The notes under the pieces: generated by a model
Told to the model about the DNA's origin: nothing
What the model saw: the letters and a program-made list of their open reading frames with translations, nothing else
Database searches by the model: none
Position numbers and translations under genes: made by a program
In this document: one piece after another, positions 1 to 11,459 of the stretch
Layout of the letters: each line of letters begins with the position of its first letter
Numbering within the stretch: position 1 is the first letter of the stretch
From: Gigaspora margarita
Lineage: Eukaryota > Glomeromycota > Glomeromycetes > Diversisporales > Gigasporaceae
DNA length: 64,000 nt
NCBI GenBank assembly: GCA_009809945.1
Contig: WTPW01000090.1
Location: forward strand, 197,212-261,211
Direction of reading: 5' to 3'

Positions 1-2290
1 TTGCATTGAGGTTAATTGTTTTATTAGAATTAATTCTACCAAAAAAATTTGTGTCATGACTTGTAGGTATAAGTATGGTACATTTGTTTGCTATGATATT
101 AGAATTTAGTGAGCAACTAGTGCATGGAGATGTTGTAATAGAGGGAATAGGATATAGGTGTGTAAATTGTGTTTCAATAGAGCTTTTCTAGTGTGTTATT
201 AGTGTAAAGTCAGAGGTAGTTGGTCTACGCCATGCTTTGCCAAGAATAATTTGGTTGTTCAAGAGGGTAATAAGCCATGGCTTGGTGTGTCTAAAAAAGT
301 GTCCTGTGGTATAACTATAATAGTTGCTTTGGGGTAGCTGAAAATGTTGGTGGAGAGTGCGTTCTTATAAATGACTAGTAGATTGGTCCTCTAGATATGT
401 GAACCATAGAGGTATTCTCTCTTTTGGTATTTTGTTGAGTCTTGGTAAGATGTGTTTCCAGTCCAGTAAGCAAGAATTGTCAAAAGAGGTAAGTTGGTCC
501 AAAAACAAAAGATGATGGTGTCNAATTTGTTTTTTAAAAGTTGAATACTTTGGATGTGATGATAAGAGAGATTCCAATAAAATGTTTTCTTCCTTGATTG
601 TATAGGGAATACTATAGCTAGGATTAGGATTAATTGTCCAACCAAGATNTTTGAACAATTGGATAATTTTGAAATTGGTTGTTTGTTTGTTAGGTCCATA
701 ATGATAGGATTGGGATGTGAAAAGATGCTAGTAGTGGACCAGAGATTGTTTTGGATCTGCTGAATGTGAATATGCAGAGATGTTCCAAGTAGGTTATTGT
801 CATTAAGGTGTTTAACAAAGTTTGAGATATGATGTTGAAGTTGAATATCCCAAATATTTTTAATATTATATAACTGAGAATGGATTAGAGTGCTAGTAGG
901 AATAGTACGGCTGAGTTTGGCTTTATGTTTGATTAACCCTATATGTTGAGTAAGAATTTTGTTGCAAACTGATCTACTGATTACAATATTTTGTAGCCGG
1001 TATTCAATAGTTGGAATAATAACGGTATTGATAATGTATCNTGCTTGAGTATNAGTAATGCNTTTTGTTTTAGCAATATTAATAAGTTGTGAGGATTCTG
1101 CAATTATAAGTTGTGTTTGTTTGATTTGTTTATTATTGAGTGTAAACTGACATCCAAGAAACTTGAAAGGTTGGTCTGCTGGCCATAATGGGAGAGTTTG
1201 GTTGTTGTATATGATAGGGTTGTAGTTGGTGCTTTTGCAATTGGTTGTAAGTATGGATTTTGATGGGTTAACTTGTATATTAGCTATAGTATAAAAGGAT
1301 TCTGCAATAGATAGTATATTAGCAAGCTCTGCTTGGGAAGATGCAATCCATAGTGTATTATTTATGTATGCTAGTACAGAACATTTGGCTTTAGCCTTAT
1401 CAGTTGTATTGTTTTTAAGGTTTGTAATCCATGTTGTTTCAATTGTATATCCTGGTAAGTTAGAGTAAATATAGATCATAATAGATCCGCCATAGAAGGG
1501 GTGTAATGGTTTCACCCTGGTCAATGCCATTCTGTACTTGATAAGATGAGGTGAGGCCCAGATTAGTAATAACTGTATTTTGTCTGTTTTCAAGTAAATT
1601 AATAAGTATATTAATGATACTAGGAGGTAGTGAAAGGCATGAAAGTGAGTGTTGAAAAAGAGTAAAGTTTACAGAATCATAAGCTTTGCTCATATCCTGA
1701 GACAACAGCCATATGTCTTTGTAGTTGCAATTAGCATCTTCAATTAGGTTGTTNAGAATGTGNATTGGATTGGATGTGCTATNGCCAGGTAAAGCAACAT
1801 AATTGAATGGTGATAGTATAGGATATTGTGAAAAGATATGATTAAGTCTGTTAGTTAAGATTTTGGTATACAGTTTTTGAAAGTGCTCAATAAGACTAAT
1901 AGGCCGAGTAAGGTTGAGATTGCCATCAAAAGCATTTTTTTTAGGAATAGGAAATATTCTGCTATGTTTCCAGGATTAGGGAATGCATCCTGTAAGTAGG
2001 TATTGATTAAATAGTACTGTTATTGTAGTAATACAAGAGGAGCTAATATGTTTTATTATTTCATAGCTTATGCCTATAGGGCCACAAGCTTTGCCATTTG
2101 GAAGACTAGCAATTGTTTGAGTNATCTCATTGTTAGTGATAGGAAGCATATGAGAGTTGTACCAGTTAGGATTAATATGATCGAGTGGAAGATAATGCTG
2201 GTGCCAAAATTGGTCAAAAAGTGTTTGATTAATAGGTCTGTAAGCTGTCCAGTTGTAAAAGTGTGATTGAATATGTTGTTTGATCATATA
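1..2290 (-). pseudogene. Reverse transcriptase and C-terminal region of the LINE, broken
   Basis: The RT fingers motif LPNGKACGPIGISYEIIKH sits at about 2110-2050. After a stop at about 1974 the frame continues with RPISLI (about 1900), then palm motif A (QDMSKAYDSV, about 1695-1665) and motif B (GIDQGETITP, about 1525-1490). A frameshift at about 1470-1480 leads to a 400-codon frame carrying motif C as AYINNT (1357-1368) and the thumb (NIQVNPSKS). Motif C normally carries two aspartates (YxDD); here both positions are Asn. A C-terminal part continues in a second frame (about 658-365) and a third (about 300-1) and leaves the window. The enzyme cannot be functional. Confidence 0.88.
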
Positions 2291-2939
2291 AGGGTCTGTA
2301 ATAAGTTGGTCTGCTAGCTTNNNNTNNNAAAANNNANNNGAGGTTGATATCTGTCAAGAATATTGTTGATGGCCTGAGAGGGTTTGGAAATAAGTGTTTC
2401 ACATCTTTTTTCTGAGGCCTGGTTNATTTGTTGTNNTAAAAGTAAAGAATATTCAAGATGATATGCATGATATAGTTGTTTTCAAGTATTATATGCCTGG
2501 GAGCCAGTTTTGAATATAGGTATAATCTAGTGATGGAAGAGAGTTAAGATTGCATTTGGTATAGGAATTAATAATACTAATATTTGAGTTAATGTAGGGT
2601 AAATAGAGATTAGTATTATTTTTAATGATTTTAATAAGATGCCCAAGTTTTTTGAGTCCAATATGGAGTGCAGTACAGTGTGGGGTATATGTATGGTTGT
2701 AGCTACGTTTTTTGCATTTTTTGTTGGGTATTGTTTGCATTGCTGCTTGTATAATGCATTGCTGTATTTTGTGCCAGGTAGTATTAATGTTCTCTTGTAT
2801 GTCTGTAGATGGAAGAATTTTGTGTTGTGTGAATAAGCGAGTAATAAGTTGTGTGAATTTAGACTATTGGTCTGAGGACATAGATTTGTAATTAAAAATT
2901 CTACGGCTGATACTAGTATGAAATCGAGGGTTTTTATAG

Positions 2940-3605
2940 TATGCATGAGGGAATGTCCAAGATGTAGTAAGGATAAGATGATCACTGAGAGTGCTAGTAC
3001 GGCTATTGTCAAGTTTGTATGAAAGAAGGAATTGAATATTGAAAGAATTAGTCTATATATAATCAATTCTACTGTTCTGTAAGTTGTTTGACCATGTGTA
3101 ATGTGTGTTATTAAAGTGTGCTCCAATATCAAACATGCTAGTATGGTGCAAAAAGTTAATAAGTTTATATTTTGCTAAAGAACTAGTATTATTATCCTGT
3201 GTATTAAAGTCACCAATAATAATAGGATGAAGATTAAGTTGTCGTGCTTGAAGGATCTATTTAATAATTGTATTTTGGGTTTGGTTTCTTTTAGTCATAT
3301 CAGTAGAAGAGAGATATACTGAAATAATGCATAGTTTGATATTGCTTTTGAAAAAAAGATCTAGAGCAATGGCCCCACCTGCATGTATATGGTAGCTATG
3401 TACATGTGGTTTAAAATAGTTGCGGATCATAATTGCAGTTCCTTCTGCAGAGCTATCTGAGTCAGCCCAGTAGTAGATGTATAAGTTGTTATTGCAGAAA
3501 GAGAGTTTTGTTTTGTGTGAAATTTTGGTTTCTGTAATGCCTGCAATAGAAATGTTATGATTAATAAGTAGTCTTGCTAGGCTTGTCTTTTGGAGGCTGC
3601 ATTAA
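2940..3605 (-). pseudogene. AP-type endonuclease domain of the LINE, broken
   Basis: In LINEs this domain nicks genomic DNA to prime reverse transcription. Translating the minus strand across a frameshift at about 3597 gives the hallmark series in order: a TET motif (about 3531), YYWADSDSS (about 3450), GDFN (3203-3214), SRIDYI (about 3060) and SDHL (2978-2986). These match the catalytic Glu, the GDFN Asp/Asn pair and the terminal His of the exonuclease/endonuclease/phosphatase fold. In-frame stops fall at about 3263 (after NTIIK) and about 3053 (after IDYI, where Trp would fit), and one more follows in the linker. The longer open frame of about 200 codons over 2527-3132 is out of frame with this domain and is a shadow. 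Confidence 0.85.
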
Positions 3606-4462
3606 AGCCTCTAACATTGTGTATAGTGATATTAAGATGTAGATGGTTAGGGTTGGGTTCTGGTAGAGTTTGGATACTAGAAGTTGTTGAATTGTAGTTT
3701 GAAGTGTTTAATGTTGGATTGCTTGATTTGAGTAAGGCTTTATAAAAGAGATAAAAATCTTCAAAGGGTACAAAGAAGTGATTAGGTAAAAAAAACTCTT
3801 GTGGTAAATATATATGTGCTTCTTCAAAAACATAATCAATTCTACTATATTTAATAGAAATTCTAATGTTCTGTTGTGTATAAAACATTGGATATTCCTC
3901 TTGTAAAAAGTTAAAAAGGAGCCAACAGTTTGTGGTGAAGGTAAAGATTGTAATCTATGATAGTATAAAAATTTGTTAAAGCAAGTTAATGGGTTATAGA
4001 TTTCAAGTGGATTGGGATAGAAGTTGATATTTGTTCTTTCAGTAGTATTATTATGTGCAGTTGATGTATTGGAATCATTATCAGAGTTATCTGATAGCAA
4101 TTCATATTCATTATATATCTCTTGTTCTATAAAGTGAATAGGATTATGTTGTTGTATAGGTGATAATTCATTATCAGGATAATTTGGTAATAGATTGTTG
4201 TTAATATTAGAGAGTAATATCTCAGAGGTGATGATGATATGAATTCTAAGATATTTAGTGTGTTGTCTTTTACAGTGATCACCATATGCCCAGCTTGCAC
4301 GACTCTGCAAGATTCAAAAGTCCTCTGATTAAATGTTAGAAGACTATCATTATCTAAATCTTCTGGGTAAATAGGCTTTACCACCTGCCTACTTATATCA
4401 TTTTCTTCACTAACTACTAAGGGTGTATCTTTTAGAGAAGTGATGGCTGCATCTATGGGCAA
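3600..4462 (-). pseudogene. N-terminal region of the LINE polyprotein, broken
   Basis: Three overlapping open stretches in different frames run into the endonuclease domain. The most 5' one starts at 4462 (MPIDAAITSLKD...). The next is acidic and Asn/Ser-rich (LLSDNSDNDSNTS, about 4100-4060). The last ends in the sequence HNVRGFNAASKRQA at about 3600, which is the start of an endonuclease fold. The frames must be joined by shifts at roughly 4250-4300 and 3700-3900, so this is a damaged gene. I recognise no zinc knuckle or RNA-binding motif. It could be an ORF1-like part or simply the N-terminus of a single large ORF. Confidence 0.55.
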
Positions 4463-4625
4463 AACAAGTTTATTTAGTACATAAACTTAGAATTAATTAA
4501 TAAAAATTTGTAAATTATAAGATTTTATAGAATTTTATTAATAAAATTCTATAAAAACATATGATTCACAAAATTTTACTAATTAATTCTAACTTTATGC
4601 ACTAAATAAACTTGTTCATTACCAA
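4456..4625. repeat. Palindromic repeat bordering the LINE
   Basis: An inverted repeat of about 70-bp arms is centred near 4540. The left arm begins ACAAGTTTATTTAGT (about 4466) and the right arm ends ACTAAATAAACTTGT (about 4601-4615), with inner arms AGAATTTTATT/AATAAAATTCT. The right flank (4620-4740) is rich in CAGATT/AGTCTG words. Similar sequence occurs in the core of the element at 7746-8368. It is probably a miniature foldback element or its remnant. Confidence 0.65.
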
Positions 4626-4769
4626 AAATATATATAAACATATTTAGATTCAGATTAGTCTGCAGACTTCAGACCAAATCTGAACTAAACTCAGATTTGA
4701 CTAAAGTTTGATTTGGGTTTAGTCTGTATATATTATTTGATTGAATTTGATTGGTAGTTTTAATATCAG

Positions 4770-5039
4770 GTGGGAAGAGGTACTCTCTTAAGAGGTAGAA
4801 ATCATTTGATAAATGTCTCTACCCTTACTGATTGTAAAAATATGTGTTATAGCCAAAACTTCTGCAATATAATAATAGTTTTTTTTAATTCCTCTTTTAA
4901 TTGCTCGGGGGTTACTATAATAGGCAAGGTTGTTTCAAAAATATTTATGTTCTATTAATTAGTAGAGAAGAATATCTTTCTTTTTGATATCACTTGCCTT
5001 GTAGTGAAAGCTACTTTATTATTTTGCCCTACCCACTCT
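4770..5039. other. No recognised feature
   Basis: Short AT-rich sequence with one open stretch of 62 codons that has no recognisable similarity. Nothing is supported here. Confidence 0.5.
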
Positions 5040-6440
5040 TTGTTTGATAGCTTATTTATATTGGCAATTGGGCATTATAGCTATAATAGTAGTACAAGAC
5101 TTATATTTGATAATTAGGCATTTAGCTATAATAGCTTCATGTTACTGTTTGAATATTATAGCTATAATAGCAGCACAAGAACCTCATGTTAAAATTAAGC
5201 TTTGTGGCAGTAATAACAGTACTGGATCTCAGGTTGGTGATTAGGCTCTGTGGTTACAATAGAAGTACAAGGCTCATGTTTGTAAAAAAATTCTATGCTA
5301 GAGATTAAACTCTGTAGTTATATAATAGTACAAACAATAATTAGGTTCTGTAGCTATAGTAGCAATGCAAGGATGAACATTAGACAAGAACCTCATAAGT
5401 AATTAGGCACTGTAGCTATAATAATAGTACAAAAGTCTTATGCTTAGATTTTAGGTTCTGTAGCTGCAATAGCAGTACAAGGATACCATATTGCAATCAG
5501 GTTCTGTGGCTATAGTAATAGTGCAAAAACCTCATTTGAGATTAAGTAACAACTTATTGTTTGGTTATTTTCATAATGCTTAATTAGATTTGTAGCTGCA
5601 ATAGCAGTACAAAGGCCTTATGATTGTGATTAGTAGTACAAATACTTTATACTGTAATTAGGCACCATATTTACAATAGCAGTACAAAAACCTCATATTT
5701 GATAATTAGGCTCTATATAGCTATAATAGCATTGCAAAAATCTCATGTTGTATTTAGGCACAACATCAGTACAAGGGCCTTATATTAACAATTAGATCAA
5801 TAGCATTTTGTTAATAATTAAGCAAAAACTTCAAGTTAATGGCTAGTTTTAGTGGCTGCAACAGCAGTACAAAGATCTTATATTGTAATTAAACAAAAAC
5901 TTCATATTGATGATCAGGCAATAGTAGTGCATTTGGTTATTAAACAAAATCCTCATAATGTTAATTAGGCTTTGTAGCTGTGATAGCAGTACAAAGGTTT
6001 TGTGTTGGGTAATTAGTAGTACAAGAATCTTATTTGCAATTAGACTCTATAGCTGCAATAGTAGTGCAAAGACCTTATATTGTAAATTAGGCTCCATAGT
6101 TATATTTGAGAATTAGGCTCCATAGATACAATAGCAGTAAATAAACCATGTTTTATAGCTACAATAGTAGTACAAGAACATCAGGTTGATAATTAGGCTC
6201 TATAGTTGCAATAGCTACAATATCAGTACAAGGACCTCATATTGTAATCATGCTTGATAGCTGCAATAGCAGTGCAGAAATCTTATGATTAGGTTCCACA
6301 GCTACAATAGCAGTGCAAGGATTTTGTATTGTAATTGGGCTCCAGAGCTGCAATAGCCATAGCTGCAAGGATCTCATGTTGTAATTAGGCTTTACAGTTA
6401 CAATAATAGTACAAGAATCTATAGGTAAATAACAATACTC
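5040..6440. repeat. Degenerate minisatellite, unit about 45-60 bp
   Basis: A long run of imperfect tandem copies. The recurring words are TAGCTACAATAGCAGTACAA, then AGGACCTCATATTG, then TAATTAGGCTCTG. Variants are spaced roughly every 45-60 bp across about 1.4 kb, with substitutions and indels. Open frames here are short and not maintained, so it is a non-coding tandem array. Confidence 0.85.
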
Positions 6441-6490
6441 ATGCTACTATATAATACTAATAACTGTGGCAGATTAAAATGAAATCCAGA

Positions 6491-6653
6491 TTAAAATGAA
6501 ATTATAGTATAAATCTCAAAAACTAAATTTTTTTTGAGGTGCATTTTTTAGGGTTAGGGGTTAGGGTTAGGGTTTAGTTTTAAAAAAAGTTATAATAAAC
6601 AAGTATTAGTGGGTTTTAGAAGGTTAGCAGATTAAGTAGAAAATATAGATTTC
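6491..6653. mobile_element. Miniature inverted-repeat element with internal TTAGGG motif
   Basis: The left end carries ATTAAAATGAAAT and the right end ATTTCATTTTAAAT in inverted orientation. The interior (6551-6572) has TTAGGGGTTAGGGTTAGGG. The size and layout fit a MITE. No clear target-site duplication was identified. Confidence 0.5.
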
Positions 6654-6659
6654 ATTTTA

Positions 6660-7737
6660 AATTATGATCTATGACAATAACTGATTCTTGTTATAGCTAT
6701 ATGAATTCTTCTTAATAATATTTATATACAAAGATGCAATTGATTATAAGGCAAATAATTAGATTTGAATAGGAATATTTCTAAGAATTTGGATATTTCA
6801 ATATGCATAATATAGTGCTTGTAATTGATACAGTATAGGATGGTATAAAACATCCATTAATATTATAAAGACCAATTTTGGTACCTATATAGTCAATTTT
6901 GATTGGCTAATTTTGGTATAAATAATTCTAATTGGTTAATTAAATATATATATATATATTTTATATTAAATGCCAATTTTTTAAACTATTATAAACTTTA
7001 ACTTTTTATAACTTTTTTAAAACAAAAAATAAAAAAATTTCTCTGACAAAAATGTAGTTTAGCTAAAAATCTATCACATTGTCAGAGGGCTTTTTGATTT
7101 AACTTGTTTTTAAAAAGTTATAATAGTTTAAAGCTTTTATTAATAAATAGTAGATGCTTTATGCTGTCCCATACTGTAGTAAACAGAATTCTCATATGTT
7201 CTTCTTTGTTCAAATAAATTCATCTGATTGAGCAATAATAATATATGTTTTTGGCAAAATATAATTAGTAGTCAGTTATATAGCAAGATACAGTAATATG
7301 ACTTAGAATTTTTTTTTCAAATACTCAAAAAAAAGTAGAAAAAATTCTAACAACTTAGATTTTTTTTATTTATTTATTTAGTATTTTTATTTATTTAAAC
7401 AAATACATATTAGGGTGTAGTACTTATATTATATCTAAGCTATAAGCTTCAATTAGCAAAACATATTTTTTATTTTATTTAGCAATAATAACAATACTAT
7501 ATATAGAGAATTTACAATACAAACATCTACTTTTTTATTTTTATTTATACAAAAACAAAAATATTTATATATAATTGAACTAATACAAAAAAAAAGAACA
7601 AGTTCTTTTGTTATAATTTTTTGTTATGGTCTTTGATGATATTGATTATCAAATCATTATATTGGCGAAATTAGAAGAAAAAAAACCAAAATTCTAAAAA
7701 CCTTAGAAAGTATAAGCATAACATAAAGCAAAATAGA
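6660..7737. other. AT-rich intergenic sequence
   Basis: Mostly A/T runs with short repeated words and no open frame of note. Two stretches related by inversion (around 7010-7140, each holding TTATAACTTTTTTAAAACA-like sequence) also match 39120-39310 inside the hAT-like element at 38793-40234, so part of this is decayed repeat. Confidence 0.55.
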
Positions 7738-7745
7738 TATACAAG

Positions 7746-8368
7746 TAGGGTTCTGAAGTTCAGTTCAGTTCAATAGATGTTCAGATTCAAGTTCAATGAA
7801 CCTGAACCTGAACCTGCTCTAAAAGTTCAATACTGAACTGAACCTAAACTTAAAATTATTGAACATGAACCTGAATCTGAACTTAAAAAAAGTTCAGTTA
7901 AGGTTCAGTTCAAGGTTCATAAACATGTTCAGGTTCATAATATATGCACATTTTTACCTAAATCACAAAGTTTGAATCAATTAGTAAAATTCAAAGAATC
8001 ATAGCATTTTGTATAATTTTATTAATAAAATTATTAAAAAATATTGTTTTACATGAAATTTTACTAATTGATCATAACTTCTTGCACTAAGTAAACTTGT
8101 TCAGCGCCAAAAAATACATAAAATCAGCATATTTTATTTTTACTTTTCTTGAAATATGAAGAAAAAATGCTTAATTTTAGAAATTTTTATCAAAAATTCA
8201 AAATTAAGCATNTTTGACGCAAATTTTAAGGAAAATAAAATAAAATATACTGATATAATGTATTTTTTGGTGCTTTAAAAAATGTTCAGATTCAGGTTCA
8301 ATACTGAACCTGAACCTGAACCTGAACTTGACCTAAGTTCAGTTCAGTTCAGGTTCATAGGAACACTA
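7746..8368. mobile_element. hAT-like non-autonomous element, 623 bp
   Basis: The ends are TAGGGTTC on the left and GAACACTA on the right (inverted TAGTGTTC). They are flanked by TATACAAG (7738-7745) and CATACAAG (8369-8376), an 8-bp target duplication with one mismatch. Subterminal regions are arrays of GAACCTGAACCTGAAC/GTTCAGTTCAG. The core (about 7950-8280) is a separate palindrome with arms built on TTTTACTAATTGATC and ACTAAGTAAACTTGT. It has no coding capacity. One ambiguous base lies at 8212. Confidence 0.8.
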
Positions 8369-8557
8369 CATACAAGCATAAAAAATTGCTTTTAACTGAT
8401 TCAAAATCTTTTTTTTTTATATCTAATATAGTATAGTATTATATCAACTTATATTGATTTATATAATATCTAATCTATAACTATAAACTAAAAATATTTG
8501 AGTGTAACCTTTGTGTAATGATAATGTTTAGACTAATAATATAAATAATTGTATTAA

Positions 8558-8907
8558 GGGTAGGGTGAATATAGATTATTTCTTATGTAAGTAGATTAAC
8601 CAAAAAAATATTACACAAAAATCGAACACATGTTACATATAAAAGTTTTTAAAAATATAATCAATTTTCATAAAGGTTTTGGGTAGATATATTAGACCAC
8701 CTAATTCTAATTATAATAATTTGAACCCCTGTATCATTTAAAAAAAACATACTTGCATATATCATTAATTCTTCCTAGGTTGATCAAAATTTGCCTAGGT
8801 TACACAATATAAATATCATATGATCATCACCTGATTTCAATTAAATATTATTGTAAAAAAATTAGTAATGTGATCACTAGTAAAAATGATCGATGTTCAC
8901 CCTACCC
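8558..8907. mobile_element. TTAA-flanked MITE, copy 1 (350 bp)
   Basis: TTAA lies on both sides (8554-8557 and 8908-8911). The inverted ends are GGGTAGGGTGAA and TTCACCCTACCC. A second copy lies at 26118-26485 with the same ends and the same TTAA flanks. TTAA duplication is the signature of piggyBac-type transposition; the family assignment is inferred from that alone. Confidence 0.75.
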
Positions 8908-9074
8908 TTAAAGCAATATAATTGGACAATATAATTTGTGTAATACATATATGCAAATAGGTTACACAAATCTTATTGTTTTGTTTTCACAAAAATAATT
9001 TTTGGTTACATGCTACTAATGTTGTATAACATTACTCAAACTCTATTTTGCTAACTTTTTAGTTTTGGAACTAG

Positions 9075-9335
9075 GTCAGGTTATTTGAACCAAAACTGGG
9101 TTTATTTAAACCAGATCAGGTTTATTTGAACCAAATTCAGGGTTATTTGAACCAAAATCATATTTATTTAAACCAAAATAAGGTTTATTTGAATTAGATC
9201 AGGTTTATTTAAACCAAAATCAGCTTTATTTGAACCAAAAATGGGTTTATTTAAATCAAAAATGAGTTTATTTGAACCAATTGAGGGTTTATTTAAACCA
9301 AGAGAAGGCTTATTTGAACCAAGCCTGGGTTTACT
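9075..9335. repeat. Tandem repeat, unit about 25 bp
   Basis: About ten imperfect copies of a unit of the form GGTTTATTTGAACCAAAATCA, alternating TTTGAACC and TTTAAACC. It is non-coding. Confidence 0.85.
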
Positions 9336-9339
9336 ATAT

Positions 9340-9690
9340 ATTTCTAAAAAATGCTACTTCCAAAAGAAGCTATCTCCTTTATTTTTTTAAAAATTTTTAA
9401 AGAAATTGTTAAGAGTTGCTATATATAAAAGTCTAAAGTTTACTAGTAAACTTCAAAAGTGCTATTAAGTAAAGTTGTTTAGAACAATAAAATACACATA
9501 TAATAAAAATTTAAAATTATTTGAAAAACTTTTAATTAGTATGTTTTTCAATTTTCAAAAAATTTAACAATTTGAAAATAAGCAATTTTGAAGATTTTTG
9601 TGTAACTTTAGGCCAAAAAGAATAGCTTATTTTCATAAACATATATTATTTAAATTAATTACAAGTTATTTAATATTATTCAAAAAAAAA
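9340..9690. other. No recognised feature
   Basis: AT-rich sequence with short runs of A and T between a tandem repeat and the tRNA-headed repeats. Nothing supported. Confidence 0.5.
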
Positions 9691-9699
9691 ACTAAAAAA

Positions 9700-10580
9700 A
9701 AGAGGATGTGGCAACTTAGTGAAGTTGGTAAGTTGTCATCCCCCAAGCAGCAGACCTAGGGTCCAAATCCCTTTGCCGACACTTTGAAAAATAGGCCTGT
9801 GTTCTGGTATCTGTTTTTTGTTAATCAGTTGCTTGGTACACCATCTTGAATAGGAGCTTTACTATACAAAATCCAAGGAACTGGAGAAATGGAACTCTAT
9901 TTGGCAAGTTCTGAGTAGGGAGATAGCAAAAATCTTCGATAGTGCTACCAAAGCTAGAATATCAGAAACTGGAGCCAGAGAATCAGATGACAAGAATCTT
10001 GAGAAGGGTCCACTAACCTGGCTGCTGGAGTTGCACTGGAGGAAAAGAATCTATGTTCTGGCAGTAGGTACCAAGAAAAGAAAGCTACATCAACTCTTCT
10101 AGACTAACTGGTTTGGAAGTTTGTGGATCCAGTATAAGGACTAGTAGAATGGTAAAGGTAGGTGCTAGAATCAGAGTGAACCTTGCAAGGGCAGAAGTAG
10201 GTAATAGTAAAAGTTACTGAAATGTAGGTAATATCTGTATGGGACAGAAACTGCTCTATTGAGTATTCCACGAGAATAAACTAGTTCTAAAAGGATTCCA
10301 CAATATATCCAGGACTGGCCTTGACTGACTTATGTAATGAAGGACTATACTGACTGGCAGAAGAAGCAGGAACCAGAGGGTTTAAATAGATAACCCCCTA
10401 GTTGGGTTGCAGATATGGCAACTAGTATAGAACCTTTGGGCAGACTTTTTAAATTAGATAACCAAAAGTTGTATGTGTGGCTAGTTGTATTCTTATCTAT
10501 GTAACAAATGTCTGGGCACCTCTGAAGGCACCTATGGTCTGATTTACTTGAATAAAAGCCTTTTTCCAGAGCAGAAACTT
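9700..10580 (+). mobile_element. tRNA-derived SINE-like repeat, copy 1 (about 880 bp)
   Basis: The 5' end looks like a tRNA gene. A candidate A box is TTAGTGAAGTTGG (about 9716) and a candidate B box is GGGTCCAAATCCC (about 9751), which is the internal RNA polymerase III promoter layout. The long body that follows is shared with the next repeat at about 10590-11300. Matching blocks in the same order include GGCCTGTGTTCTGGTA, GGGAGATAGCAAAAATCT and TTGCAGATATGGCAACTAG. The body is unusually long for a SINE. An open frame of about 100 codons on the opposite strand (10345-10659) spans the repeat junction and is not a gene. Confidence 0.7.
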
Positions 10581-10589
10581 TGAAAAAAA

Positions 10590-11300
10590 GGGTGTGGCAA
10601 TCTAGAGAAGTGGTCAGGTTGTCACCCCCCAGGTGGCAGTTCAAAAGTTCAAATCCCACTGATGACGATAATGAAAATTAGACCTGTGTTATGGTAATTG
10701 TGGCTCATATCAGTTGGGTGAAAAACCTGTATCCTTGGTTCTACCAGCTTGAATGGGAGCTTATGGGTGCAATGGTGTCATTGCACCAAAAATTCAAAAA
10801 ACCAGAAAAAATAAAAACTCATTTGGGAAGTCCCAAGTAAGGAGGTAGATTGACGATCTCTGACGGTACTACTATAAATAAGGTCAGTGCCAGGATCAAA
10901 ATGAAACTTATAAGGGCAAAGAGAGGTACCTAGCAGTTTAGAGTAGCACCAGACTGCAAGTGTCAGTATAATGCAGATGTGTCAGTTACTGAAAATCCAG
11001 AGCTATTACAAAATAGAATATGATTGCCAACTGGTACAGTTTGTCTGCGGAGTAAAGTAGCCCTAAGGCTGTTTGTTACCTATAATAAAAAACTGAAATA
11101 GAGGCCTGCATAGATTAGAGGGTTTTGAATAGGCAACACCTGTATTGGATTGCAGATATAGCAGCTAGTGTAGAACCCTTGGATGGACTACTTAAATTAG
11201 GCACCAAAAGTGCACGTGAGGCTAGTTGTACCCTTATTTATATATATAGTTTATCCTGTATTTGGCATTATTTCAAATTAATAAAGTGGCACAATGGCAA
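10590..11300 (+). mobile_element. tRNA-derived SINE-like repeat, copy 2
   Basis: It starts GTGTGGCAATCTAGAGAAG with a candidate A box (CTAGAGAAGTGG) and B box (AGTTCAAATCCCA, about 10650). The body is colinear with copy 1 (GACCTGTGTTATGGTA, AAGGAGGTAGATTGACG, TTGCAGATATAGCAGCTAG), diverged by many substitutions and small indels. It directly follows copy 1 in the same orientation. Confidence 0.7.
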
Positions 11301-11459
11301 GCAAGGCCAGAACCCTGAAGAATCCATATATAACTCAGATCCAGACTCAAAAGTTTAATATAACTTTATATACTTAATTTTATTAAAAGCTTTATACAAA
11401 ATTATCATATAAGTTCAAATTTTACTATAAATTATACAATTTTAGATCTGAGTTTATAT

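Larger units (their letters stand above)
1..4462 (-). mobile_element. Degenerate non-LTR (LINE) retrotransposon
   Basis: A LINE-type element lies on the minus strand and continues past the left edge. Reading 5' to 3' (from about 4462 down) it holds an N-terminal region of unknown role, an apurinic-type endonuclease domain (about 3605-2940), a linker, and a reverse transcriptase with a C-terminal extension (about 2290-1). The order EN then RT, with no LTR seen, places it among APE-type LINEs. The reading frame is broken by several stops and frameshifts, so it is dead. Ambiguous bases (N) are concentrated here, including a run near 2321-2339, which suggests a collapsed or polymorphic repeat in the assembly. 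Exact ends and target-site duplication are not visible, so the 5' limit is approximate. Confidence 0.9.

Noticed and set aside
2527..3132. Open frame of 201 codons on the minus strand
   Set aside because: It is out of frame with the endonuclease and linker of the LINE, whose real frame is recognisable in the same stretch.
6551..6572. A chromosome end
   Set aside because: The TTAGGG tract is short, internal and enclosed by inverted repeats; several such tracts lie throughout the window.
9700..9780. A functional tRNA gene
   Set aside because: A- and B-box words are present but acceptor and anticodon stems do not pair convincingly and the sequence continues into a repeat body.
10345..10659. 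Open frame of 104 codons on the minus strand
   Set aside because: It spans the junction between two tRNA-headed repeats and matches no protein family I know.
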